A stretch of DNA of 8,781 nt from CAWUIO01 sp963922455 (GCA_963922455.1 CAWUIO010000181.1:1-8781); one strand, 5' to 3'. Counted from the stretch's first letter, positions 1 through 5,852 are shown. Numbers and translations are program-made. The notes: generated by a model not told the origin, from the sequence alone.

Positions 1-18
1 TACCTTTTGGCCAAGAAA
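1..18 (+). repeat. Short direct repeat, copy 1
   Basis: TACCTTTTGGCCAAGAAA matches positions 105-121 (TACCTTGGGCCAAGAAA) apart from a small change in the middle. The two copies are about 104 bases apart. The core TTGGCCAAG recurs once more at 4685-4693. The function is unknown, and copy 1 begins at the window edge, so its true left end is not visible. Confidence 0.5.
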
Positions 19-104
19 ATATTTGTGGGTAATCGATAGCATGTTTGAGCTCGTGGGGGCCTGTGGGGAAAGGCAGCGAGTAGCGAGAGCCCGACCCGCG
101 CTGC

Positions 105-121
105 TACCTTGGGCCAAGAAA
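105..121 (+). repeat. Short direct repeat, copy 2
   Basis: TACCTTGGGCCAAGAAA is the second copy of the repeat at 1-18. Its CTTGGG part (108-113) also forms the left arm of the terminator-like fold ending in the T tract at 154-160, so it could owe its conservation to RNA structure. Confidence 0.5.
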
Positions 122-160
122 CCCGAAACTGCTTCGCGCGGGGAAGCCCCAAGTTTTTTT
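108..160 (+). terminator. Possible intrinsic terminator of an unseen plus-strand gene
   Basis: An outer stem CTTGGG (108-113) with CCCAAG (148-153) encloses an inner stem GCTTC (131-135) with GAAGC (143-147). The fold is followed directly by seven T residues (154-160). Direction and T tract suit a plus-strand transcript entering from left of the window and converging on the acylase gene. The outer loop is large, so the call is moderate. Confidence 0.4.
136..152 (+). repeat. GC-rich motif, left copy
   Basis: GCGCGGGGAAGCCCCAA is the left copy of the motif found inverted at 8718-8734. It overlaps the terminator-like fold at 108-160, so part of the similarity could reflect a shared hairpin and not a mobile or dispersed repeat. 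Confidence 0.45.
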
Positions 161-206
161 CGTTTTCACCCAAGCAAGTCTATTGAAAACTAAAAAAGCA
201 TCGTCT

Positions 207-2687
207 CTATTTAGACAGCTTCAAGCGGGAAATGATACGTTTGTTCTTACTTTGGGAAGATTTTAAGAAGAGGGCCTCCGCCAATTTGCCTTGGGCCCAA
301 TCTTGTACAAACTGATCGTAATAGAAACTCCCGGGATTGCCCGACTGCCCTCCCGGATAAATCACTCGAGCTTGGGGTGTTCTGCCCAGTTGTACCACCA
401 TACGCCAGGAGGGGCCTTGACGAGCACTCAGGGCATTTACAGCCAGTTTATGCCCCCCTCCGTTAAGTTTTGGGGTGCTAAACGAATTGAAATTGGGTAT
501 CAAGTGCTTGATGGTGGTATTGCGCACGTTTGACCAATTCCAGTCACTGCCTAAGGGGCCATGATCGGTTTCTAACTGGGATATGGCTCTTTGGTAAGCC
601 AAGGCTATAATATCGGAAAGCCGCTCTTTTTCGGGGGTATTTACATTATCAATCCAACGAACGGAGGCGGTGTCATTTTTGAGTATCAAGTTGCGGGTTT
701 GGTCCCGGGATGGATAAATATACCCCCCTTTCTCAAACTCATCATCCCAGATCGCGCCAAATAATTCTCCCCACCAGGCCTCATAAATACTGGGAGAAAC
801 AGACTCTGCCTCAAAGCGGTAGTCCCAACGCCGTAGCAGGTCACGCGCTTGGGTTTCAGACTCATTGAGGGGTAAAGAATCTATTTTGCTAAGGAGTAAG
901 GGCAGCATGTCCCGGGCAAAGAGGTTGAGATTGTCATTTTGCAAGGCTTGCAAGCTATCCATGGTGATTTCTTCCATTTCGGCCAGCCGTTCATTGATGC
1001 GTTTACCACGAGAATAGTCGGCAAATTTCCAGTCAAGGTAGTAAGGATAGAGTGAATCTACGACGGGAAATTGATTAGCTGAGCTTACGAAACCCCGCTC
1101 TGGGTTACGGATATGGGGATTTTGGTTGAATGGAAAGAATTCGCCCCATTCATGATCAGGGTTACTGCCATCTAGTATGTATTGACCTTGCCCCTCCCAC
1201 CGTACAGGATACTTACCCGAAGAAGTGATCGCAATGTCTCCGTGCACATCGGCATATACAAAATTTTGACCGGGACATTCAAAGTGCTCGAGGGCCCTCC
1301 GATAATCACGGTAATTTCGGGCTTTGTTGAGTTCATAAACTGCTCTGGCCTCATTGGAAGGCTCATGAGCTATCCACCGGAGGGCGGTTTGTATGGGATA
1401 GCCATTTTGTTTGGCCAAAACGGAGTCTTCTTCTAAGGCCACAATAGGGCCATAGTGGGTCATCAAGATAGTGTCTTGAATAGCGAGGCTGTCCCGAATT
1501 TTGATTTCTTCAATCCGGTAGCTAATTTCTCGCACGGTGTCTCCGTATACATAGGTTTTTTGTTCGGGATCGGCAAAAGTGATCTGGTACCAATCTATGA
1601 CATCGGCCCCCACATTGGTGACCCCCCAACTCACTTCTCGGTTAAAGCCGCTAATCACGCCAGGGGCTCCCGGTAGGGAAGCTCCGTAGACATTGATTTT
1701 GGGGCCAACTAACTGTATTTCAAACCAGATAGAGGGGAGGCTAAGGGTAAGGTGGGGGTCATTAGATAAGATGGGATAAGAGCCCGCCGCCTTTTCTCCG
1801 TTTACGGCCCAATTATTACTCCCAATTCCACTCATATCGGGGGCGACTTTTTTTACTTCTCCATAAATGGAGTCTACACTTACCTGCTTAGGGATGGAAG
1901 GTATCTTCTTGGCTTTAAAATTAAACTTGGTATCGGGAGGGACGACGGGGTCTTGGTTTTTAGGATAGTTTGCATAGAGCTCCTTAATTACCTCTGGGCC
2001 ATAATCGTGTAATACTCGAGTAAGGGATAAATCATGGCTACGGAAGCTGAGGGTCCTGGCCATGTATTTTAATAGTAAGGTAGTTTTAAGGTTAGTCCAA
2101 GGTTCGGGAGCATAACTAAGGATTTTGTACTCCACTGGGTAATCGGCTGGGCTTAAACTAGCAATGTAGGCATTAATGCCAGCCGTGTAGGCATCCAAAA
2201 CTTTTTGAATTTGCGGATCTTCACGAATGGCTTTCAGGGCATTTTCGGCTCCAAGCACCATTCCGGTGCGTCTTTGCTGGCGGTCGTAAGCCAAGGCCCT
2301 ACTCCCAAAAATTTCAGATATACGGCCTGCCGCGGCGTGGGTTTGGAACTCCATTTGCCAAAGACGGAGTTTGGCGGTTACAAAACCTTGGGCAAAAAAG
2401 AGGTCGTTTTCGTTTTTGGCGAAGATATGGGGCACTAAACGATCATCAAAAAGGACCTCGACTTTATCTTGGAGCTCTGGGAGGTTGAGTTTATACGATT
2501 TAGGAAGCTCTTTGGTCTCAGCATTGGTCCAAAACCCACCAAATGGGTTAAAAAAATGCCCCAAGGCGGGGGCATCTTGAAGAGCTTTCATCTCTTTCAG
2601 GTAAGGAAGTTGGGCAAAGCGATTATCAAACAAAAAAAACAGTCCTAGTAAGCATGCCAGGCTGAGTAGAAAGCGAAGAATTTTCAT
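207..2687 (-). CDS. Penicillin acylase family protein (exported Ntn hydrolase)
   Basis: This 826-residue precursor belongs to the penicillin acylase (S45) family, amidases that are cut internally to expose an N-terminal serine nucleophile. A hydrophobic segment at about residues 4-20 is a signal peptide or membrane anchor, so it acts in the envelope. The alpha-chain region is about 70-270. The nucleophile is Ser290 in GSNNWAV, giving a beta chain of about 537 residues. Further family landmarks are SGFNREVSWGVTN (346-358), SSANQFP (Asn538, about beta 249, matching catalytic Asn beta 241 of E. coli penicillin G acylase), and GGQSGNPGSFYYDQF (779-793). Asn358 occupies the oxyanion position that is Ala beta 69 in the E. 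coli enzyme. The ATG start puts the hydrophobic segment at the terminus, and no Shine-Dalgarno site precedes it. The stop is TAG. The substrate cannot be read from sequence: candidates include beta-lactams, N-acyl amino acids and acyl-homoserine lactones. Confidence 0.93.
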   Translation of the reverse strand: MKILRFLLSLACLLGLFFLFDNRFAQLPYLKEMKALQDAPALGHFFNPFGGFWTNAETKELPKSYKLNLPELQDKVEVLFDDRLVPHIFAKNENDLFFAQGFVTAKLRLWQMEFQTHAAAGRISEIFGSRALAYDRQQRRTGMVLGAENALKAIREDPQIQKVLDAYTAGINAYIASLSPADYPVEYKILSYAPEPWTNLKTTLLLKYMARTLSFRSHDLSLTRVLHDYGPEVIKELYANYPKNQDPVVPPDTKFNFKAKKIPSIPKQVSVDSIYGEVKKVAPDMSGIGSNNWAVNGEKAAGSYPILSNDPHLTLSLPSIWFEIQLVGPKINVYGASLPGAPGVISGFNREVSWGVTNVGADVIDWYQITFADPEQKTYVYGDTVREISYRIEEIKIRDSLAIQDTILMTHYGPIVALEEDSVLAKQNGYPIQTALRWIAHEPSNEARAVYELNKARNYRDYRRALEHFECPGQNFVYADVHGDIAITSSGKYPVRWEGQGQYILDGSNPDHEWGEFFPFNQNPHIRNPERGFVSSANQFPVVDSLYPYYLDWKFADYSRGKRINERLAEMEEITMDSLQALQNDNLNLFARDMLPLLLSKIDSLPLNESETQARDLLRRWDYRFEAESVSPSIYEAWWGELFGAIWDDEFEKGGYIYPSRDQTRNLILKNDTASVRWIDNVNTPEKERLSDIIALAYQRAISQLETDHGPLGSDWNWSNVRNTTIKHLIPNFNSFSTPKLNGGGHKLAVNALSARQGPSWRMVVQLGRTPQARVIYPGGQSGNPGSFYYDQFVQDWAQGKLAEALFLKSSQSKNKRIISRLKLSK

Positions 2688-2887
2688 AGTGAAGGCCCAT
2701 TTGACAACCCGAGGGTTGGATTTTATCCATTTCGTAAAACTACAAATAAGTTACTGTTTGTCAAGCAATCATGCTAAAAACATGCAATAATGACAACATA
2801 TTGACCTTTTAAAAGTTAAGCCTACGGTATGCCCTTTATTCAGGGGGCCATTCGTAAACATTTTTTCGTTCATTAAATTTTTGAGAA
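2688..2887. promoter_or_regulatory. Divergent intergenic region, acylase and CDGSH genes
   Basis: Both flanking genes start here and point outward, so at least two promoters must lie in these 200 bases. No convincing TTG/TAnnTTTG pair was found on either strand. The clearest symmetry is the perfect 10-base palindrome CTTTTAAAAG at 2806-2815, beside a TTG at 2801-2803. CATGC occurs twice close together (2770-2785). Assignment of individual sites is not possible by eye. Confidence 0.4.
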
Positions 2888-3130
2888 ATGAGTAAAGCTA
2901 AGGTAGCACAGAAGGCCCCTTTTAAATTTGAAGTGGAAGCAGGGAAAAAATACTTTTGGTGTAGTTGCGGTGAGAGTCAGAGCCAGCCCTTTTGTGACGG
3001 ATCTCACAAGGGCACTGATTTCAGCCCCATGGTCGTATCGTACGAAGAGGACAAAACGCTATTTTTATGTGGTTGTAAAGCGACGGGGAATGCCCCCCTA
3101 TGCGATGGGGCTCACAAAAATTTGGACTAA
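2888..3130 (+). CDS. Double CDGSH iron-sulfur domain protein (CISD3-like)
   Basis: This 80-residue protein carries two complete CDGSH motifs of the form CxCx2(S/T)x3PxCDG(S/A)H. The first ligand set is Cys25, Cys27, Cys36 and His40; the second is Cys61, Cys63, Cys72 and His76. Each set should bind one redox-active, pH-sensitive [2Fe-2S] cluster. All eight ligands and both conserved prolines (34, 70) are present. The tandem layout resembles mitochondrial CISD3/Miner2 and its bacterial relatives. No signal peptide or membrane segment is visible, so it is probably a soluble cytoplasmic protein in electron or cluster transfer. The partner is not evident from neighbours: it stands alone, diverging from the acylase gene and converging on rplT. 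The ATG at 2888 leaves only a short leader before the domain, and no Shine-Dalgarno site precedes it. Confidence 0.93.
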   Translation: MSKAKVAQKAPFKFEVEAGKKYFWCSCGESQSQPFCDGSHKGTDFSPMVVSYEEDKTLFLCGCKATGNAPLCDGAHKNLD

Positions 3131-3162
3131 AAAAGAAGTCCGGCCAAGGCCGGACTTCTTTT
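3131..3162. terminator. Bidirectional intrinsic terminator
   Basis: A perfect 15-bp inverted repeat, AAAAGAAGTCCGGCC (3131-3145) and its complement (3148-3162), has only two bases between its arms. It begins immediately after the stop codon of the CDGSH gene and lies 14 bases beyond the rplT stop. Read leftward it ends in six T residues, a strong signal for the infC-rpmI-rplT transcript; read rightward it ends in four. One element therefore serves both convergent transcripts. Confidence 0.9.
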
Positions 3163-3176
3163 AAAAATAAGATCAG

Positions 3177-3521
3177 TTATTTTACTTTCTCTACTATGGC
3201 TTTGAAAGCATCCGGATGGTTGAGGGCCAAATCGGCCAACACTTTTCGGTTTAGCTGAATATCAGCTTTGTTTAGTCGGTTGATAAAATCTGAATAACTC
3301 AACCCGTGTATGCGGACAGCGGCGTTAATCCGCTGGATCCACAAGCTTCTAAACGTTCTTTTCTTAACTTTTCGGTCGCGGTAAGCATAAGCGAGTCCTC
3401 GCTCAACTGCATTTTTGGCAACCGTCCACACATTTTTACGTCTCCCCCAATAGCCTTTGGCCAATTTCATGACCTTTTTGCGTCGGCGTCGGGCAGCGAC
3501 AACATTTACGGAACGTGGCAT
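3177..3521 (-). CDS. rplT: Large ribosomal subunit protein bL20
   Basis: This 114-residue basic protein is ribosomal protein L20 (bL20), an early 50S assembly factor that binds 23S rRNA. The N-terminal RNA-binding extension (MPRSVNVVAARRRRKKVMKL), the YWGRRK block at 24-29, and RSLWIQRINAAVR with the LSYSDFI and RKVLADLA segments are all family hallmarks. Length is typical (about 114-120). It is the last gene of infC-rpmI-rplT, 67 bases after rpmI, and is followed by a strong terminator. The spacer before it can fold (see separate entry). L20 represses its own operon by binding leader RNA in E. coli and Bacillus; whether that holds here is inference. The ATG has no Shine-Dalgarno site. Nothing is missing or unusual in the protein. 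Confidence 0.98.
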   Translation of the reverse strand: MPRSVNVVAARRRRKKVMKLAKGYWGRRKNVWTVAKNAVERGLAYAYRDRKVKKRTFRSLWIQRINAAVRIHGLSYSDFINRLNKADIQLNRKVLADLALNHPDAFKAIVEKVK

Positions 3522-3534
3522 ATTACGTGTGTTA

Positions 3535-3575
3535 GACCTTCGGCGGAGGGTTTAGCTCTCTTAGGGGCCTCGGTC
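3535..3575 (-). promoter_or_regulatory. Structured spacer ahead of rplT, candidate L20 control site
   Basis: On the transcript strand GACC (3575-3572) pairs with GGTC (3538-3535) and, directly inside, GAGG (3571-3568) pairs with CCTC (3549-3546). This leaves a seven-base bulge, CGCCGAA, on the 3' side and an 18-base loop. The tract is strikingly GC-rich between AT-rich flanks and lies 13 bases before the rplT ATG. An L20-binding autoregulatory role is inferred from known L20 control in other phyla. Confidence 0.35.
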
Positions 3576-3588
3576 GGTTCAACAATTA

Positions 3589-3783
3589 TTAAATAAATAA
3601 TAAATCTCGGATGTTATTTTCATCGGAGCGATGTACCAAGGTAGAATGGGTCAATTTACGCTTTCTTTTAATTGATTTTTTGGTCAGGATATGACGTTTG
3701 AAAGCATGCTTACGTTTAATCTTTCCTGTACCTGTCAACTTGAAGCGTTTTTTTGCTCCGGAATTAGTTTTAACCTTTGGCAT
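3589..3783 (-). CDS. rpmI: Large ribosomal subunit protein bL35
   Basis: This 64-residue, highly basic protein is ribosomal protein L35 (bL35), a 50S subunit component. The opening MPKVKTNSGAKKRFKLTGTGKIKR is diagnostic of the family, followed by HAFKRHIL and a basic KKSIKRKRKL block; length matches the usual 64-65 residues. It lies between infC (85-base gap) and rplT (67-base gap) in the conserved translation operon. A promoter-like TACCTTTG lies 24 bases upstream of its ATG, so it may be expressed apart from infC as well as with it. No Shine-Dalgarno site is visible before the ATG, as is usual in this phylum. The C-terminus (DENNIRDLLFI) is a little divergent but complete. Confidence 0.97.
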   Translation of the reverse strand: MPKVKTNSGAKKRFKLTGTGKIKRKHAFKRHILTKKSIKRKRKLTHSTLVHRSDENNIRDLLFI

Positions 3784-3806
3784 AGTAATAATTTCTTTCT
3801 GGCTTG

Positions 3807-3838
3807 CAAAGGTATAAAATAAATATGAAAATATTCAG
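3807..3838 (-). promoter_or_regulatory. Candidate internal promoter for rpmI-rplT
   Basis: On the minus strand TACCTTTG (3814-3807) is an exact match to the Bacteroidota -7 consensus TAnnTTTG. A CTG (3838-3836), one base off the -33 TTG, lies 21 bases upstream, which is an accepted spacing. Transcription would start near 3800, giving a leader of under 20 bases before the rpmI ATG at 3783. It lies in the infC-rpmI gap, so it would give the two ribosomal protein genes an infC-independent transcript. Confidence 0.5.
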
Positions 3839-3868
3839 GGATGTTCTAATAAATGACTAAGGAAATGA

Positions 3869-4492
3869 TTAATCCTGCTTTTCCCCTTCATTGACCTGCA
3901 CTTTCTCCTCTTTGGGCTTCTCTTTTTTAGGCTTAGGCTTCGCTTTCATGGGTTTAGGAGCCATAAAAAGGGTCATGCGTTTCCCTTCCAGTTTGGGCAT
4001 CTGTTCTACTTTGCCATATTCTTCCAATTCCTGGGCAAAACGCAACAGGAGCAACTCTCCTCTTTCCTTAAATACAATGGTCCTACCTACGAAGTGAACA
4101 TAGGCTTTTAACTTAGCACCGTCCTGTAAAAAGCTTTTAGCGTGGTTAAGTTTGAAATTAAAATCGTGATCGTCCGTGTTAGGGCCGAAACGAATTTCTT
4201 TGACAACTACTTTTTGCGCTTTGGCTTTAAGCTCTTTTTGCTTTTTCTTTTGTTCGTATTTGAACTTAGAGTAGTCGATAACCTTGCATACAGGGGGATC
4301 GGCTTTAGGAGAAATTTCTACCAGATCAAGCCCTTGCTCTTTGGCTATCTTGCGAGCTTCATCGGTTGGGTAAACACCTTGTTCTACATTATCTCCTACG
4401 ACACGTACTTCCGGTACCCGGATACGCTCATTGACCCGATAGGGTTCTTCTACGCGACCACGACGGTTTCCTCTTCTAAAATTTCGGCTAAT
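3869..4492 (-). CDS. infC: Translation initiation factor IF-3, ATT start
   Basis: This 207-residue protein is IF-3, which binds the 30S subunit, blocks premature 50S joining and checks the start codon. The N-domain runs from YRVNERIRVPEVRVVG (about 20-35) to the family signature KVIDYSKFKYEQKK. The C-domain contains KEIRFGPNTDDHDFNFKLNHAKSFL and KAYVHFVGR, then ends in a Lys/Pro/Glu-rich tail (last 27 or so residues), typical of Bacteroidota. The start is ATT at 4492-4490. An in-frame TAA lies at 4507-4505, and the only codons between are AGG, AGG, TGC and AAA, so no ATG, GTG or TTG start exists upstream of the conserved N-domain. A Shine-Dalgarno AAGGAGGTG at 4505-4497 sits at correct spacing. 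Starting at the first ATG or the TTG at 4054 would remove most of the protein. It heads infC-rpmI-rplT; thrS is not upstream. Confidence 0.95.
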   Translation of the reverse strand: MSRNFRRGNRRGRVEEPYRVNERIRVPEVRVVGDNVEQGVYPTDEARKIAKEQGLDLVEISPKADPPVCKVIDYSKFKYEQKKKQKELKAKAQKVVVKEIRFGPNTDDHDFNFKLNHAKSFLQDGAKLKAYVHFVGRTIVFKERGELLLLRFAQELEEYGKVEQMPKLEGKRMTLFMAPKPMKAKPKPKKEKPKEEKVQVNEGEKQD

Positions 4493-4496
4493 TTTG

Positions 4497-4505
4497 CACC
4501 TCCTT
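4497..4505 (-). promoter_or_regulatory. Strong Shine-Dalgarno site deciding the infC ATT start
   Basis: AAGGAGGTG (4505-4497, minus strand) is complementary over nine bases to the usual 16S rRNA 3' end and leaves about six bases between GGAGG and the ATT start. None of the other seven genes in the window has a comparable site, which fits the general loss of Shine-Dalgarno use in Bacteroidota and makes this one stand out. Confidence 0.85.
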
Positions 4506-4512
4506 TATTTGA

Positions 4513-4540
4513 TAAATATATTACAGACTAAAATTAACAA
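4513..4540 (-). promoter_or_regulatory. Weak candidate promoter for infC
   Basis: TTG (4540-4538), a 17-base spacer and TATATTTA (4520-4513) resemble TTG/TAnnTTTG with one mismatch in the -7 element and a spacer at the short limit. Transcription would begin just before the Shine-Dalgarno site, giving a very short leader. The evidence is thin. Confidence 0.25.
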
Positions 4541-4750
4541 AAATCAGACAAACTCTTAAAGCAAGGGGCTAAAATTAGTAGATTTTTCCTTACCAACCGT
4601 AAAATTTAGCCTTTAGAAAGTAATCTATCGGCTTATTAGAGACTTTTCTCCCGAAATGTATCAGGGAAATTGCGGGACACTTTCTTGGCCAAGCAACTGC
4701 CTTTTTGACGCAAGTCTATGTCTTTTTGACACATCACATGCCGTAAAAGG

Positions 4751-4785
4751 CAAAAATAACTGAAAGCTGCAGGGCTTTCAGTTAT
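4751..4785 (-). terminator. Intrinsic terminator of the coiled-coil gene
   Basis: A perfect 12-bp stem, ATAACTGAAAGC with its complement (4756-4767 and 4774-4785), encloses a six-base loop. Read on the minus strand it runs straight into TTTTTG. It lies about 43 bases beyond the stop codon of the upstream gene and separates that transcript from infC. Confidence 0.85.
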
Positions 4786-4792
4786 CGTTTAA

Positions 4793-4814
4793 GGTAAAAC
4801 CCTGCGGCTTTACC
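4793..4814 (-). other. Second hairpin between coiled-coil gene and its terminator
   Basis: On the minus strand GGTAAAGCC (4814-4806) pairs with GGTTTTACC (4801-4793) through nine pairs including one G-U, with a four-base loop. It lies 13 bases after the stop codon and just ahead of the terminator. It lacks a long T tract, so it may stabilise the 3' end of the mRNA. Confidence 0.55.
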
Positions 4815-4827
4815 CCCTTAGCTCGGG

Positions 4828-5772
4828 TTATTTTAGCTCAAATCGGCTAATACCAATTTCTTGATTTTCTAATCCTTTATTCACATCGGTTAGGTAAAGT
4901 CTCACGGTATATATCCCGTCGGCCCGTCGGTCAAGCTTACCGCCTTCAAACTCTAAGGTTACTTTTTGTCGGCTGGGGTCAGCTGGGGCATTTAGCTCGT
5001 TCCGATAGCGGGGTTTGATAGGAATTTCCTGGCTCTTCCCATTAAAGACTTTGAAGATTAGGTTTTCTGTGGGTTGAGGGGGGCGGCTCAGGGCAAAACT
5101 TACTTCTACTCGGTCGGTATTTCGAGAGCGGCGAGAAGCCGAAAATTTACCACGTTTCACTTCGCCCGGTACGGCGGCCATAGACGTTGCAAAAATTGCT
5201 GTACGGTTATCAGCATTGCCAGTGGCGGCCAATAACTCCCGCTGTAGTCTTTGATTTTCTTCGGCTAGGGCATTTCTTTCATTGGTGAGGGCTTCAATCT
5301 GTAATTGAAGTTCTTCACTGTTCCCTGTATTTTGGGCCAAAAGCTCATCGTATTGCGATTGTACTTGGTCCAGCTTGCTTTGCAAGGATTTGAGTTGCTT
5401 TTGTAATTGGGTAATTTTGGCTCGGGCGTTACGCTCATTAGCTCGCGAATAAGCCAATAAACGAGCCACGGAGTCACGAGAGTTGATAATTCGCTCTCTT
5501 TCTTGCAACAGCTCTTCAAGTTGCTGATTCAGAGCGATTTCATTATCGCGCATCTTCACCAATTGATTTTGGAATTGCAAGGAGTCGTTGACTAATTGAT
5601 TGATCCGGGTTTCCTGGTTTGAATTTTGGGATTTAAGGCTAAAAAGGTTGTTTACCATCATAGCAATCACGACAATCAAGGCAATTACGATCACGAAAAG
5701 CGCGATTAGCATAATGCGCTGATAGCCGGGACGAGCATTGATGTCGGCGTACATTTTGTCAGGTTGGCTCAT
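4828..5772 (-). CDS. Uncharacterised membrane-anchored coiled-coil protein
   Basis: I do not recognise a named family for this 314-residue protein. Residues 1-19 are a short, probably cytoplasmic tail with Arg14 and Arg19. Residues 20-43 form one strongly hydrophobic membrane helix. Residues about 48-182 are rich in Gln, Glu, Leu and Asn with heptad-like spacing, a long coiled coil. Residues about 203-314 form a separate domain with alternating hydrophobic residues (RVEVSFALS, NLIFKVFN, KVTLEFEGG, YTVRLYLTD, IGISRFEL) suggesting a beta sandwich. By the positive-inside rule the coil and domain face the periplasm. A similar layout (anchor, coil, 'VKRGK' start of a beta domain) occurs in uncharacterised Bacteroidota proteins sometimes mislabelled as chromosome partitioning proteins; this comparison is from memory. 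It follows the ABC permease by 80 bases on the same strand and has its own terminator. A coupling to the permease is inference. Confidence 0.85.
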   Translation of the reverse strand: MSQPDKMYADINARPGYQRIMLIALFVIVIALIVVIAMMVNNLFSLKSQNSNQETRINQLVNDSLQFQNQLVKMRDNEIALNQQLEELLQERERIINSRDSVARLLAYSRANERNARAKITQLQKQLKSLQSKLDQVQSQYDELLAQNTGNSEELQLQIEALTNERNALAEENQRLQRELLAATGNADNRTAIFATSMAAVPGEVKRGKFSASRRSRNTDRVEVSFALSRPPQPTENLIFKVFNGKSQEIPIKPRYRNELNAPADPSRQKVTLEFEGGKLDRRADGIYTVRLYLTDVNKGLENQEIGISRFELK

Positions 5773-5799
5773 AGGGCTTAGCGTTTAAGAGTTCTCCAA

Positions 5800-5839
5800 T
5801 AGACGAAAATCAAGACAAATTTTTTGATTTAAACGTCTA
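5800..5839. repeat. Imperfect inverted repeat between permease and coiled-coil genes
   Basis: TAGACG (5800-5805) and AAATCAA (5807-5813) on the left match TTGATTT (5824-5830) and CGTCTA (5834-5839) on the right, with a 1/3-base bulge and a 10-base loop. It sits in the 80-base spacer of two co-directional genes. No T tract follows on the minus strand, so termination is doubtful; processing, attenuation or an operator are possible. Confidence 0.5.
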
Positions 5840-5852
5840 AAAATAAGGATTT

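Larger units (their letters stand above)
1..206. other. GC-rich intergenic stretch with short repeats
   Basis: No coding region is supported here. The stretch is patchily GC-rich, unlike the AT-rich spacers elsewhere in the window. A 17-18 base direct repeat of the form TACCTT-(T/G)-GGCCAAGAAA occurs at 1-18 and 105-121. A near copy of positions 136-152 lies in inverted orientation at the far right end (8718-8734). A terminator-like fold is listed separately. The region may be the shared 3' flank of the acylase gene and an unseen plus-strand gene to the left. Confidence 0.6.
4493..4827. other. 335-bp gap upstream of infC
   Basis: No gene is supported here on either strand. From the infC side it holds the Shine-Dalgarno site, a weak promoter candidate, an imperfect inverted repeat GGCTAAA (4567-4573) with TTTAGCC (4605-4611), two copies of CTTTTTGAC (4701-4709 and 4722-4730), the palindrome CTTGGCCAAG (4684-4693), and two tandem hairpins that end the upstream transcript (4756-4814). 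The rest is AT-rich sequence without recognisable signals. Confidence 0.6.

Noticed and set aside
162..190. Hairpin GTTTTCA/TGAAAAC as terminator of the acylase gene
   Set aside because: The stem is AT-rich, the loop is 15 bases, and no T tract follows on the minus strand.
291..533. Plus-strand open frame within the acylase region
   Set aside because: Overlaps the conserved C-terminal acylase motifs on the other strand; the translation has no family resemblance.
3869..4054. Short IF-3 start at TTG 4054
   Set aside because: It would encode only the end of the C-domain. The reading frame continues upstream with full IF-3 homology to the ATT at 4492.
4142..4531. Plus-strand open frame of 129 codons with hydrophobic, Phe-rich translation
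   Set aside because: It lies antisense over the 5' half of infC, whose minus-strand translation matches IF-3 throughout. The Phe-rich look comes from reverse-complemented Lys codons.
4751..4758. TATTTTTG on the minus strand matching TAnnTTTG, upstream of infC
   Set aside because: It is the T tract of the intrinsic terminator, and no -33 TTG is present.
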